From Liolophura sinensis (lineage: Eukaryota > Mollusca > Polyplacophora > Chitonida > Chitonidae): a DNA stretch of 64,000 nt. Location: the NCBI RefSeq assembly GCF_032854445.1, contig NC_088307.1:8942017-9006016 (forward strand), read 5' to 3'. Shown piece after piece: positions 28,901-41,668 of this stretch (the stretch's first letter is position 1; each line of letters starts with the position of its first letter). Under the pieces are notes generated by a model, which was not told where the DNA came from, searched no databases, and worked only from the letters and a program-made list of their open reading frames with translations. The position numbers and the translations under genes are program-made.

Positions 28901-29850
28901 CCACAGATTCCATGGATGGCAGTATTTGAGGTTTATAAACATGCATTCCAGTTGTACTAAATTAATTCATATCTCACCTGTTGCTGATTACCCTTATTCT
29001 TCTAATTTTTGGGACATCTCGTCTGCTCTCTTTAGCCAGTAAACACAATTGTAACAGGAATACTTCTTTTTACTTTTTTTCTCACATTTCTGGAATGAAA
29101 CAATATATCTTTACTTTTCCGAAAGAAAAAAAAATGGGCAAGAACTGTAATTTTTTGCTTTAGGTAATACCTAGCTGCCTAGCAGTACTTTGATTGTGAA
29201 ATAAGTCACCACAACTGGTAAAAGAATAGATCAGAATCATGGTCTGAATATACATAGTTTTTTTTTTTATTTTCAGTTAAATGTATATAATGTTGCTTAC
29301 AGATATAATTTGTCACTGTTGTGAATCTTCATGTATATACTGCATACTTTAATAGGCGAGGTTAGTACATTGTTTTGTATTTTCTGTTTCAGGTTCAGTA
29401 TGTCATGGATTACATCAGAGTCTAACAAACAAGAAAAATAAAAAAATAAAAAAAAGGAAAAAAAAAAAAAAAAAGAATAGCCAAAAAACTGTAGACTGTA
29501 GATTTGGAGCCTGACTCTGAGGATGCTGGTTCAAAACCCGCAGCGGTGTCAACCATTTTTCAGACAGATAAGACAGATATACATGTCTTAATAGGAATTA
29601 CACTTCCTGAATATAGCACAGATTCTAGTGCATAAAAATTGAAAAATGAGTGGTCTAGACAGTCGACATGTATTGCTAGCGATTTGGCGATCCTGACTCT
29701 GAGGATGCTGGTTCAAAACCCGCAGTGGTGTCAACCATTTTTCAGCACATTTCAGCAAGAAGTGTAATCCATATGAACGATAATACTGTTATGAAGAAAA
29801 CATGTCTGACCTTCATGTATTTTTACACGGCTTACAAAGTGAAGCCAGTG
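28901..29850. other. 3' flank of gene A within the duplicated unit
   Basis: An A-rich run at about 29434-29474 and two type-5 tRNA-like SINE fragments. No gene apart from the possible alternative 3' UTR exon at about 29392. Confidence 0.5.
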
Positions 29851-30142
29851 TAAATGTGGTCTTCAGTATTTTTTCATGATTTTTTCTTCAGAAAGAAAGA
29901 CTTGAAAATAATTTTTGTATGGTGTGACCACCTCTTGGCCAATAATTGTGTTTGTGTAATAATGTTATAAATGAGGATGAAACTCATAACACATATTCAG
30001 TGAAAGTCCATTTTCAATAGAATTTGGTCTTTTCAACTAACAAATGTGTTCAAAATGCATTTGTTTACATTCAAATAAAATGCATCACATCCTTATTTAG
30101 AACATTATGCAAAGACGATATATACCTAACATTTTTTTATTT

Positions 30143-30376
30143 TGTTTATGTGATTGATGTTTTACACTGTACTCAAGAATATTTCACTTATACGACGGCG
30201 GCCAGCATTATGGTGGGAGGAAACTGGAAAGAAGCTGGGGGATACCCACGACCACCCGCAGGTTGCTGACACACCTACGGCCGGAGAGAAAGCCAGCATA
30301 AGCTGGACTTGAACTCACAGCGACCGCATTGGTGAGAGGCTCCTGGGTCATTACGCTTCGTATACCTAATAGCATT
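30143..30376 (-). mobile_element. Main-family SINE, minus (duplicate)
   Basis: Copy of 26557-26790 carried by the segmental duplication. Confidence 0.9.
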
Positions 30377-30798
30377 ATCGTTAGTAGGACTAACACTTTG
30401 TGACCAAATCGCCAGCAATATAGCAATACATGCCTGACTCTGAGGTCACTGGTTCAAAACCTGCAGTGGTCTCAGCCAATTTTCAGCATTAGAATTCTGT
30501 GCTATATTCACAAAGTGTAATTCCCAATAATGATAATGCTGTTACTTCCTAAATGACATCTATACCAGTACGATATTTACCTGTTTATATATTTTTTGTT
30601 TACTTCATTTTATGCTCTATTGTTGGGATGGGGGGGGGGGCAGTTTTGTTTTGTGGGGTTTTTTTGTCTTTTTCTTTTAAGGTGTGTAAGGGAGGAATAT
30701 TTGGCTTCTCATGCACCTCCTGTCACAGAAGTGACATTGATTATTCATTGATTCATATTTGCCCTTAACTACTGACATTGTTTTCATGTTGTGGACAG

Positions 30799-31079
30799 CA
30801 GCACCTCCTGTTTCTATGCCACCGCCTGAAGACATGCACAGCGTGAACCAAGTTCCTCCTCCCTTGCAAAAGACAAACTCCAAAAGCCTAACAGTGCAAG
30901 TGGGCATTGCTGAGACTGAGGAGTTCTCTTCCCTGTTAGAAAGTACAGAGCAGTGGTCCAGTGAGGAGGAAGAGAATTCTACAGACGATGAAGAGCTGAT
31001 GACTGATGGGGCTATTTCCATTGACCAGGGCCAGTTGAGTCAGGAGTCAGTGCCCATAGCTACTGGCATCTCAACTCAG
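30799..31079 (+). pseudogene. Duplicate of gene A exon 11
   Basis: Identical in sequence, splice sites and frame to 27213-27493. It lies downstream of the gene A stop, so it could serve only as an alternative 3' exon pair, giving the same protein, or is inert. It is not itself damaged. It is listed as a pseudogene because it has no own start or upstream exons. Confidence 0.75.
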
Positions 31080-31666
31080 GTAGCGTATATAAAATGCATG
31101 GACATAATAGCCTATTAAACCTTCACTTCCACCGTTACACATTGCATTTTTTAAATTTTTGTTAAAGATTTTTTTTTTTGTTTTTGTTTTTTTGTTTTTT
31201 GGATTGGTGTTCACTTAAGGAGGAACATATGAAGCAACTTTTCACGTATTGTGCTGTTTTACCAGTCATGTGAATTAGGGGCCATTTTGACTATTAGTGA
31301 TAAGCTGAAAAAGTCTTCTCCAAAATGGCTAAACCTTTGAAGATGAACTTTTCGTTTACAGTTTTGTCCTACCCATTTGTCCTTTGTGTGAAAACTTTCT
31401 GCTGATAGCCCAGGACAAAAAGTCTAGTAGTGTGGACCCGAGCAATGCTGTTGGATAACATCTTTATTTAAATTTGTTTTAGTGGAAGGATTTTGATGAT
31501 ATACCTCTATATAAAAAAAAAACCCTAAACCTTCTTTTTCATCTTAGTTAATTGTTTGATTTAAAAATGAAAGAACAAATAAACGTTTCTAAGGTAAGAT
31601 CATTTTTTAAAATTATTAAAAATGTAGGATTATTTTCTAAATATTATGCTTTATCATCTTTTGAAG

Positions 31667-31747
31667 GACGCTGATTCAGGTGTGAGGACATGGGAATTGT
31701 CAACAGATATGGCCGACTATGTGGATGAATATCTGGCTCCTGACTGA
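31667..31747 (+). pseudogene. Duplicate of gene A exon 12
   Basis: Identical to 28081-28161, ending in the same TGA (31745-31747). The matching poly(A) hexamer is at 32192-32197. If exon 10 spliced to 30799 the protein would be unchanged but the 3' UTR would come from the second copy. Confidence 0.75.
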
Positions 31748-31862
31748 TAACGTAAGATAAAGCTTTGTCTTTGATATAAGGACAAAAGATGCACGCATTT
31801 ACAACAGTAATCTACCACTTGGGATACACAATTAAGTATGCTTCACAATATATGTCCAACGA

Positions 31863-32022
31863 GGCCTGGCTTCCTCTCCGGCCGTACGTGGGAAGATCTG
31901 TCAGCAACATGCAGATGGTCGTGGGTTTCCCCCGGGTTCTGCCCGGTTTCCACCCACCATAATGCTGACCGCCGTCGTATGAGTGAAATATTCTTGAGTA
32001 CGGCGTAAAACACCAATCAAAT
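31863..32022 (+). mobile_element. Main-family SINE, plus, truncated (duplicate)
   Basis: Copy of 28277-28436 carried by the segmental duplication. Confidence 0.9.
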
Positions 32023-33436
32023 CAAGTCAAATCCAACAACACCATCCAGCGGCTGGAGACATGCGCTTAACCACAAAATATGCCTGGAAGGTTTTTACAT
32101 GAACATTCTCTGCTAAATTTTCACCAGGTATCTTTGATCTTAGATGTTGTGGTATGAAGGGAGTATAAACACAGTTGAAGGTTAAACATGTAATAAAGTT
32201 TTTCCTAACTGGACATTCACTGTCATGTGGATTGAATGACCATGCATTTACCCTAATTCCTTGACCTTTTTGAATGTGAAAGAACCACTTTCGGTCCAGT
32301 TTATGTGCATTTTTTTAATTGATTTTGGAGACAAAACTACATTGGTTGGATTGACCATTATCAGGGCTTCATAAAAACGTATAATTTTGTCAGTCAATAC
32401 AGTGTACACTTTTTATAAATAGTGCCTTCAGAATATGCTTGAATAAACACCTTGCAAACATGCAAAAAGGTTGAAGAATTACAGTACCACAGATTCCATG
32501 GATGGCAGTATTTGAGGTTTATAAACATGCATTCCAGTTGTACTAAATTAATTCATATCTCACCTGTTGCTGATTACCCTTATTCTTCTAATTTTTGGGA
32601 CATCTCGTCTGCTCTCTTTAGCCAGTAAACACAATTGTAACAGGAATACTTCTTTTTACTTTTTTTCTCACATTTCTGGAATGAAACAATATATCTTTAC
32701 TTTTCCGAAAGAAAAAAAAATGGGCAAGAACTGTAATTTTTTGCTTTAGGTAATACCTAGCTGCCTAGCAGTACTTTGATTGTGAAATAAGTCACCACAA
32801 CTGGTAAAAGAATAGATCAGAATCATGGTCTGAATATACATAGTTTTTTTTTTTATTTTCAGTTAAATGTATATAATGTTGCTTACAGATATAATTTGTC
32901 ACTGTTGTGAATCTTCATGTATATACTGCATACTTTAATAGGCGAGGTTAGTACATTGTTTTGTATTTTCTGTTTCAGGTTCAGTATGTCATGGATTACA
33001 TCAGAGTCTAACAAACAAGAAAAATAAAAAAATAAAAAAAAGGAAAAAAAAAAAAAAAAAGAATAGCCAAAAAACTGTAGACTGTAGATTTGGAGCCTGA
33101 CTCTGAGGATGCTGGTTCAAAACCCGCAGCGGTGTCAACCATTTTTCAGACAGATAAGACAGATATACATGTCTTAATAGGAATTACACTTCCTGAATAT
33201 AGCACAGATTCTAGTGCATAAAAATTGAAAAATGAGTGGTCTAGACAGTCGACATGTATTGCTAGCGATTTGGCGATCCTGACTCTGAGGATGCTGGTTC
33301 AAAACCCGCAGTGGTGTCAACCATTTTTCAGCACATTTCAGCAAGAAGTGTAATCCATATGAACGATAATACTGTTATGAAGAAAACATGTCTGACCTTC
33401 ATGTATTTTTACACGGCTTACAAAGTGAAGCCAGTG

Positions 33437-35090
33437 TTTTTGTCAGCATTATTGCTGACTACAAAGGACAGATATGAAGCCCTCAATGGGGTCCTCTTTG
33501 TTTTGATCAGTCCTGTAATACAACATGACATATTGTATCCGAGATCAGTCCAAACTGTAGTACAGGAAAGAGATCCAAGCTTTGTTAGGGGAAATTGCTG
33601 CAAGCTCTCATAGAGGAAATCTGCCTGTTACCCTAATTTTTATGTCTATGTTTATTTTCATTTACCAAGTTCTCATTAAAAGGAAAAGATCTCTAAATTT
33701 CCATCACATGAAGATCTTTGAGTCTTTTTTATACAAAGTTGTGATTAAATTGTTGTTTAGACAATATACAGCTCTGCACTTTTTTTTTTCTTTTTTTAGT
33801 CCAAAAAAAAAGCGGTTTTAAGGTTATTATAGAGTTAACTCATTTCATTGCTACGTTGATGGAAACAAGTTTACATTAGGTTTAAAAAGCTGAAAACAGA
33901 TAAATAGTTAAGATACAAGTTTAAAAACTGCATTGGAAGTGTAATTCAATTTGCTGTGTATACAGGAACAACTTTTTAGAGTAAACTCTGAGAGCTTGGA
34001 CAGTTGACTGCAGACACAAAGAGGACAGAAGTATGTGGGAGCTTCATATGCTGTATTTTTTCACAGCAAACTTTTTCTGGCAGTTTGCCTATGACAAAGC
34101 TTCCATGTTTTCACACAGATATGGCTTCACTTCACCGAACTCTTCTATAAAGCTGTGTGGAAACCAAGAGACTTGATTGGCAAACAGCAGAAAATGTTTG
34201 ACCAATGGATTTGCTGGTTTGTGCTTTGTCCTTTGACCTTCACTGCCGTGGGAGTGGAATAAATGTTGTGTGGACTTAATCACGTGGCCTTAATAGTTCT
34301 CAGCTTGTGGATGCATGGTTATAGGTTTTCCCCGGGTTTCCTCCCATCATATAAGTGAAATATTCTTGAGTACGATGTAATTAAAACATCAATCAGATAA
34401 AGTAAATTAATAGTTCTCTAATTTCTGACAATTTGACTTCTAGCTATGTATCCGCCTGTCCATTTATAGCATCCTTGTGATGTCAACACAATCTTTTTTC
34501 CACTGATTTTCGCACTTTTCGGAAGGCATGGGCATGGTGCAGATCCTTGCAAATTCCATTTGTATATAGGTGTATATACACATGTAGCTATACCTGGCTC
34601 AGTGACTTTTTTCACCTTTTAATCTTTTAATCTTTTACTATTTATTTAGTTTTATTAAACATGCTGTGAGAGTTTTATTTCCACGTTAAATACAAATTTA
34701 CTCGAATACCTAATAGTAGTGTACACTGTGCTTTAGTTTGTGCAGATAGTTAAAAAAACTTTTTTTTAGCGTTTTATTCAATGTAAAAATAGAAATGTAT
34801 AAATTGGAACCAAATAGCACCAAATAGTGTTTTAGATGATGTGGACGTCATTCATTACTGGTTTTGTTCTTTTAAGTATCTGATATTAGAAGGTTTTGAC
34901 AGTAAACTGTGTGTATTTTCTTAGATTTTTAAAAAGGCATATCTGTGAAAGGCAACCCAAAATTTCAGGGTTCGACATTATTTACTAAAAAACTAATTTA
35001 CTGATACTCTGTTGGAGGCTACCAGGAAGGTGTCATGCATTGTGTGGCGCATATTTTCAATGCTGACTGAAGAACTGACTCTAAGCGCCA
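33437..35090. other. Intergenic, no gene seen
   Basis: AT-rich and without a supported exon. A plus-strand SINE tail fragment (TTTTCCCCGGGTTTCCTCCC, then AAGTGAAATATTCTTGAGTA) lies at 34318-34400. Confidence 0.5.
34318..34400 (+). mobile_element. Main-family SINE 3' fragment, plus
   Basis: The last ~80 bp of the element, with a degenerate end (CATCAATCAGATAAAG). Confidence 0.78.
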
Positions 35091-35270
35091 GGCCCCAGGT
35101 TCACAAAGCGATCTTTAGACATAATTCAACAGTTTAATCTTTAAAATTTGTCTCTTCCTTTCCATTATTTTAGCTGAAATTTGTTTTACAATACTTACCT
35201 AGAATTTAAGTTTTAAAGTGAGTTGAAATTTTGACCTAAGCCTAAGTTGGCTGCGTGATCCCGGGGCCAG
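35091..35270. mobile_element. Foldback MITE, same family as 16532
   Basis: GGCCCCAGGTTCACAAAGCG on the left, and inverted GGGGCCAGTTCACA on the right. Inner arms AATTCAACAGTTTAATCT and ACTTACCTAGAATTTAAG are loosely complementary. Confidence 0.65.
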
Positions 35271-37966
35271 TTCACAATAGCTGCAACATCCCCTCAGTAC
35301 AAAGTTGATGTCATCATACACTGAGGACTCTCATTGTGTGAACCATGCAGGCACAGGCTGAAAGATTGGATGCCAAAATTTGACTGACCAGCTCATTTTG
35401 AAAGGTAGGATGTCAATAATTCGACCAATTGACCCATTTTCAAGTGTAGATTGTCACAAATTTGACCGATAAAAGATAGGATGTCAAAAAGTTGACCGAT
35501 CAACTGTCAGACTGGTAGAGCTGCTTGTCACGGATGGAAAAAATTACATGAGTCGTTAGCTCATGTTGGACCACTGTATACGTCTACACGGCGTAATTTC
35601 ACCATTTTAACCTTCATTTAACAGACCACATTAATTTTTGGGACCAAAAACAGGTCATCTGCTTCATCCAAATTGAACAGTTTTTGACCAACTCGTCACA
35701 CACCAATCTTATTAAACATTATTTAACGCACATATACATGGGGCCATATATATGTGAAATCCCAAAACCCTCTGTTAAGTGTGACTAGGCAGGTATATAT
35801 ATATCAGCCAGCCTAAACGTGTTATCAGGGTGTCACCTAACGAGAGAACTTAGTGCAAGATGACACGAAAAACTATGTTGGGGGGTAGTCAGTGCACCTA
35901 GCTATTGTGAATTTGTGTTTTTAACTGTTTCGGTCAACAAAAGTCTGGAACCCTGAAGTTTTGAGATGATGCTTAAATTGGATGTACTTTTTGGTAGTTC
36001 CATCCTGTAGCCCAAAGTACATGTATGTAGGTTAACAGACTAGAACTATAATCGTTGTCTTCAGATACTGTTCGTTATGTTTGCTGAAAAAGGAAATTTA
36101 TGGTTGTCTGTTCTAGTGTTATCCAATATATATTTAAGGATTTTATATGTGCTGTTGATTTATTGTGAATGTATTCTGTATAAATGTTTAATGGTACTAT
36201 TTTTCTTGGGAAATCCATTAACTTTGTTAGTAATTGACAGTGTCTACTTATAATGGAGTGCACATAAAATAGTTATAGTTTGCTGCTATCTAAAACCAAC
36301 TTCCTTTCAAGAGTTTGATTTTGCTAGTTCAAATAAGGTCTTTTGATAAACTTTCTGTTACGCAATTCAAATTGTTTGTGGTTTTGTGTCCTTCATCGTT
36401 CAGTAATTGTGATAAATCTAATTAACGGTTGTTATAGTCTTTAAGGATTTACACAAAACATTACATTATTACATTTACACATTTACACATACAGACTGCA
36501 TGTAAGCAATAGTGCTAAGGTATAGCTGTGCACATTTTCTTAGTTTCTTACCTCTTGTTTTGTGAGACTAAAAAATTAATTATCTGTTCTATTTATCAAG
36601 CCATTAGTGATTCATATGACCTAAAATGACCTGTAAGCCACACTTTCACATTAACGGTTTTTTAAATGGATTGCCCTTTGAAAGTTGCCCCTTTTAAATT
36701 ATGTTTTCTAAAAATTAAAAGGAATGTTTCTGAAATGCTTTAATTAGGCTAATTGTACCAGTTTTCTGAGGTTTTAATTAACCCATACAATGAACATAAT
36801 CAGGGGTTATGTAAATGTGCCATTAATCATGATGCAAGCATTACATGTCTCATGATTTACATGTCTGTGTTTCTCGATGTACATGTCATGCATATATAAC
36901 TTAAACATGTATTTTGTACATGTATTTTCCAATTCAGTAGCCATGTTACAGGTGGCCTGAGAAGACAACAATGTATTTTCTGACCTTTTACTGATAAGAA
37001 ATGATGTATCTTCAGATTTGATTGTTGACATGTTGTCTCTAAAACCAGGTGTGAACAACAGTGTACACACTTGTATTTTCCCCTGTCTTTGGCAACGGAT
37101 TGTATATTTTCTTTCCAACCTCTTGACAATTTTTCAGTCTAATGTATCAGAATCACTGCAGGTGATGTCCTATTGCATCTTGATCGGTTTCTGTTTTTTC
37201 TGTATCTTTTCTTTACTTTTTTGACATGAAGATGGCTATTTTTCTTACCTTGCACAGGTTTATATTTGAGTGTACATGTAAATGTATTTTAATTGTCATA
37301 ATTTTGCATGCACTTGTACATGTATTTTAAATTTGAGGAGCATGTGTAAATAATTTTCATTACTTATTTTGATGGCTTTAATTGTTCCTCTGTGGAGCTA
37401 AATTTGTAAATCTTACTGTTACAATCGCATTTCTCATACATGTATTGAGTAATCAACTACTGTAGCAGCAAAATAAAAAAAAACTTCAAATCTGGGTATG
37501 TATGTCCTTCAGAACAAAAATATTCAAGCCGTGGTGCAAGGTGGGTAAACTACCCTGAACAAAAACGGAAAAAGTTTTAAACAGATTGTGTTAAACATTT
37601 ATCAGATCAGATGCAGTCTTTTCCACTATGATTAAAAGAAAAAACAATTCAGCTAACAGGATTTGAACCCTGACCTAACTTATCACGTTTATACTGCAGA
37701 TGTTTCAGAGGGTAACCACCATGCTTTTGTTTGCCTTTATGCGTTGTATACTTTGCTTATTATATACGCAGATAATAAAAATGCTTTTTAAAAGAGTTGT
37801 TTGTCTTTTACATGGCTATTTAGTTACGACCTGATTTGTCAAATTGACTAGATAATGAAAATATGGCAAAGGTACATAGCATGCATGTACATTCTAAAAA
37901 GTAATTGGTTCCTTTAAGTAAAAACAAGTCTACAAACAATGGTACACTCTTTAATACAGCTTAGAA
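35271..37966. other. Intergenic, no gene seen
   Basis: A weak imperfect repeat of GGATGTCAAAAAGTTGACCG-like blocks at about 35365-35510, then AT-rich sequence to 37966. Several short frames, none with exon support. Confidence 0.5.
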
Positions 37967-38190
37967 ATTTATTTAATTGATTAGGTTTTATTGGTGTTTT
38001 ACGCTGTACTCAAACATATTTCACAACGGCCAGCATTATAATGGGAGGAAACAAGGCAGAGCTCAGGGAGGAAACCATTGAACATCCGGAGGTTGCTGGC
38101 AGATCTTCCTGGGTATGACCGGAGAGGAAGGCAGCATGAGCTGAACTTGAACTCTCAGCAACCGGCAGCTGAGGGTGGCAGATGTTCAGC
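37967..38190 (-). mobile_element. Main-family SINE, minus, diverged
   Basis: TTTTATTGGTGTTTTACGCT, then ACTCAAACATATTTCAC, then GAGGAAGGCAGCATGAGCTG. A small deletion in the core removes the CTTATACGACGG segment. Confidence 0.85.
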
Positions 38191-39184
38191 CACCTAATGT
38201 TAGAGATGAAGCGTTAACAGTGAAGTTACAAAATAATATTTGTACGTGAGACACATGTTCCTACAAATTATCTAACCTAATCTTATGTTCACCTTACCAA
38301 CAATAGTCCATGACAATAACACAAATTGAAAAAAAATTACATTTTTAGGGTCTATCCTACTGCGACCGCCATCTTGAAAACTCTCTAAATGCTATGGTAT
38401 TTAGGCTCGGAAAATGTGATTATTTCATGGACAAGCGTGATTGCCATGGGCCCTTTTAGTTCAGCGAGTCTCACATCAGGTTAGTTAATTACAGAGACCA
38501 TACGTTTGACGCCAATTTATGCTAGGGAAGATTTATGGAACAGCGGTAAATGTTCCTTTCCGTTCATCCGACACAAATGGGGCTGTTTCTCTCAGTTACT
38601 CTTGAAACCACGTTGCTCGATTTCAGAGTTACATTCCTCAACTAACGAGTTGTAGCAACATGTGGCCCTATTCTTTTCACAAAGCCTCCGGGATCTTAGA
38701 CTTAAGTCAAACATTTAATCATTAAATTTGGTATGTTCCTTTCTGCTATATTAGCAAAAATTTAACATGAATTTACGTAGTCAAGCAATATTTTAGCCTT
38801 GTTACAAAAAGAGTCGCAGACAGTAGATTTGTCGCTGTGATCTTCATACATATGAGGTACTACAGTACTGCCCAGTCCTAATGACAGGCCCTGTATCTCA
38901 TACGGATGTGGGCGGGAACATGCGTGTAAGGAGGGCGTAATGTCAGAGGACTATGTTCCTATCACACACCGATTAGACAGCGACCAACATTGTAATGGGC
39001 GGCCCATCATGACAGTATGTTCCGCGTCGGATCGGCACCACATTGACCAAGATTGGCGGATGATCCGCGTGGGATATATATCATTATGATCGAGCAGTAA
39101 TTTATATCATGTTTATATCATTATAATATGTGATAATGACTCATAAAGCCTATATATTCATTGTCTTACATTGTAATTTGTGTT
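38191..39184. other. Intergenic, GC-richer patch, no gene assigned
   Basis: A decayed MITE of the CCCAGTTTCACAA family lies at about 38670-38810. The stretch 38880-39070 is noticeably GC-richer than its surroundings and has several CpG dinucleotides, but no exon could be supported. Confidence 0.45.
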
Positions 39185-39344
39185 CATCCTAACAACAAAT
39201 AGAATGCATCATGGTCGGACAAAATGCTGCCTCACTGGAACGCCATGCTCAAGACATCAGACACGACGTCCCATCCATGCAGTTACATTAGACTGCCACC
39301 GGGCCGACCAGTTCTTTGCCTGTTATGCTGAGCACCAAGCGAGC
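39185..39344 (-). mobile_element. SINE type 4 body fragment, minus
   Basis: TGCTGCCTCACTGGAACGCC, then CCGGGCCGACCAGTTC, then ATGCTGAGCACCAAGCGAG correspond to the reverse of the body at 11150-11245. It is broken at 39345 by the MITE below. Confidence 0.62.
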
Positions 39345-39559
39345 TACACTGAAAAAATGTAATCTGATATTATCATACAATATTGTGTCACATTCAACAT
39401 AGTATTCTGTTAGTCAAATAGAATGCCTTTGTTGAATTAATAGAATATATGTGTTATATTTAACAGAAAAATCTGCTGTAATCACAAAATACATTCTATA
39501 GCACCACCCAGGTAACACACTTTCTGATAAAAATTAAACAGATTAATTTTTTGAGTGTA
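39345..39559. mobile_element. TA-flanked MITE (mariner-like), copy 1
   Basis: Starts TA then CACTGAAAAAATGTAATCTG and ends CAGATTAATTTTTTGAGTG then TA. Terminal inverted repeats plus a TA duplication are typical of Tc1/mariner-type non-autonomous elements. Inserted in the SINE fragment to its left. Confidence 0.75.
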
Positions 39560-39594
39560 ATGCCAAGATTACCTTTGTTATCTTGTAATCTTAT

Positions 39595-39700
39595 ATAATT
39601 GTTATTCGATTTTGAGACTAAACACCGGAACTGCCATTTGCGAGGCAAGCACTCTATCCACTGCACCTGTAGGCCTATGTGTTCGCTTAACCCGGAGCTA
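39595..39700 (-). mobile_element. tRNA-like SINE head, minus
   Basis: The reverse complement reads ACAGGTGCAGTGGATAGAGT, then GCTTGCCTCGCAAATGG, resembling a tRNA-derived SINE head with an A-box-like segment. Body not identified. Confidence 0.45.
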
Positions 39701-39879
39701 GGGACTTTCTATTCATCGTGTTGAATTAGATCGCCACGTTGGACATATGAACAGTTGCAATCAAAGCCGAACTGAGATAATTATATATTTTGTTATCGAC
39801 AACTGATATTCTAGCATGGTACACGACTTGAATACTGATCTCATTCCGTCGCCGGGAACCTTGCGCCTTTCCAACATCA

Positions 39880-40100
39880 TTAAAAACTGTTGACTGCTGT
39901 CTCTTTGCATGATTCCGTCCCATTTTCGTACTTTATATACTTTCTTAGTTCTTCGGTGGCTCGTGTTACAGGCCTACGTCGTTTTTGCGAATTGGCCTCG
40001 CGATTATTGACCACTAACGTCCTTACTGGTGGACGACTGGTACACGAATGTCTGTTTTGACGCACAGATACTTACTTTATCTTCCCCGACATTGTTATCT
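39880..40100 (-). other. Unassigned open frame with a histone-H3-like motif
   Basis: The minus strand is open for about 60 codons before TAA near 39880. Codons at 39975-39931 read RPVTRATEELRKYIK, which fits RPGTxAxxEIRxYxK, the pattern of the N-terminal helix of histone H3 and its centromeric variant. No ATG heads this frame (first codon GTG); an ATG (MSGKIK) lies upstream in the same frame but is followed by TAA, which overlaps a GTAAGT donor. No matching H3 core was found further along the minus strand. This may be coincidence or a fragment. Confidence 0.25.
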
Positions 40101-41668
40101 TTCTGCTTAAAGGCATATTCCTCACTACTGTAGCGGATTTTTCTTTAAAACCAAATCTTATGACCTTTAGAGATTAAGAATACAGGCTTTGCTCTGCTCT
40201 CTGTTTATAAACAACTAATCTCTATCGACTCCGAGGTAAAAAAAACTTTATATTTTGGTAGCGTATGAGACCAATATTTACCTCAAGTATTTGGAGACAC
40301 CACTACAGAAATGTGGATTTACTCTCATTACCCCAATCATAAATTCAATGCTGTTATTCTATTTAATACACCAAATGCATTCCCAGTCTGTATTGTTCTG
40401 GGATAATTCATGGAGGAAAACTCAAGTCTTACGACTTATTTCAGTAAATCGGCAAGAACAGCATAATAGAAGATCCGAAGATTTGTTTTTCAGTTCGAAC
40501 ACTAAACAGTGAAATCCATTTATGCACATATATAGTCAAATCATCAAATATTCCTTCAGAATCAGCAATACCATTTCCGAGAGAGAGTTTCAGGGGGAAT
40601 AACTCTGGGCGGCTTCTTGACACGAACAATCTTTAGCAATTTAAAAATATTACGATAGGTATATGTGCTGGAATGTCTACCTAACCGTAATCCTTAGGTA
40701 TATTTTCATGTAAGAGAAGTAACTATTTAACTCATATAGTCACAGTTCCTTCAGTATAACACTAAATCCTTCCCGCGTAATATACTGGGGATAGCAACTC
40801 TCCCGCGGGATCGAGCAAATCTCCCGCCAGATCGAGCGAATCTCCCGCGGGATCAAATACACAAGCTCCGCCGGCTGTCAATCAAGAAATGCTGAAAGTC
40901 ATGGCGGACTTTACAAACCACAATGAACTGACGTAAATCATTTCGGTCGGAAATAAATATCTAAATAGCTTTCAAGTAAGGTAAGACCATAGAAACTTCA
41001 GCAATATATACCTGTTTCATAAACTATCAGTTCAAAGCCAACACTGAGTACATTTTTATACCAGGATTCTGTGACAATCAGCCACTGAAATTTGACTGTT
41101 GTTGTTGTTGAAATCAATCGTCAACAACACATACCTCTATCAAAAATAATCCCGTGAAACTCTTCTTACGTTTAATTTTCGTTAACACTAAAATGTTAGA
41201 CATGCATAAGACATGTAGGAAGACTCACAGTTCAATGTCCAACAAAAATCTCCAGGTCTAATGTTCGATTGTGGTGATTGTCTCAGGCTCGATCAGTCGC
41301 TAAGAGCGTTCCTCTGAATATTCATGCAGTATCGTGTCATAGTTTTAGAACTTAACAGCAGAGGTAAGCTGCAGACAACAGTTATTTATGAACATTTTGC
41401 GCCATTTTCGTGTTGTTGCTCTTATACAAATCATGTATTTCTTGCGAAATACTCAGGACAGTCAAGTAATCACAAATACACTTCCAATGTAACATCAGAA
41501 AACGAGATTACTTTCAGGTAACACCAGCCAATCTGATATGAATAAGAGATTATCCATGTGTTTTCGTCACTCTAGTGAACTGTAACAAATAAAGATCAGT
41601 ACAATCAACAAAAAGCCTACCCATCTATTCCCCTATTACCCTACAGACATTGCGATTTACAATAACTT
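40101..41668. other. Intergenic or first-exon region, no gene confirmed
   Basis: Apart from the 21-bp repeats, ATG 40904 opens MADFTNHNELT and meets a GTAAAT donor-like site, so it could be a first exon. I found no compatible following exon. Otherwise ordinary sequence. Confidence 0.35.
40799..40859. promoter_or_regulatory. Three 21-bp repeats with TCCCGCGGGA
   Basis: The unit TCTCCCGCGGGATCGAGCAAA occurs three times (40799, 40820, 40841); the first and third contain the perfect palindrome TCCCGCGGGA, an E2F-like sequence. It lies about 50 bp upstream of GTCATGGCGGAC (ATG at 40904), in a CpG-containing patch in otherwise AT-rich DNA. A promoter is plausible but no gene is confirmed. Confidence 0.4.

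Larger units (their letters stand above)
26265..29850. repeat. 3,586-bp tandem duplication, left copy
   Basis: Every base compared, including homopolymer lengths and SINEs, reappears 3,586 bp downstream at 29851-33436. The copies abut directly: AAGCCAGTG at 29850 is followed at once by TAAATGTGGTC, as at 26265. It spans the end of intron 10, exons 11 and 12, the 3' UTR and flank. Confidence 0.97.
29851..33436. repeat. 3,586-bp tandem duplication, right copy
   Basis: Exact repeat of 26265-29850. After it the sequence continues into TTTTTGTCAGCATTATTGC, which is presumably the original 3' flank of the gene. Confidence 0.97.

Noticed and set aside
40904-40935. Possible first exon MADFTNHNELT with a GTAAAT donor
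   Set aside because: Attractive context, but no following exon of matching phase was found; retained only as a possible promoter site.
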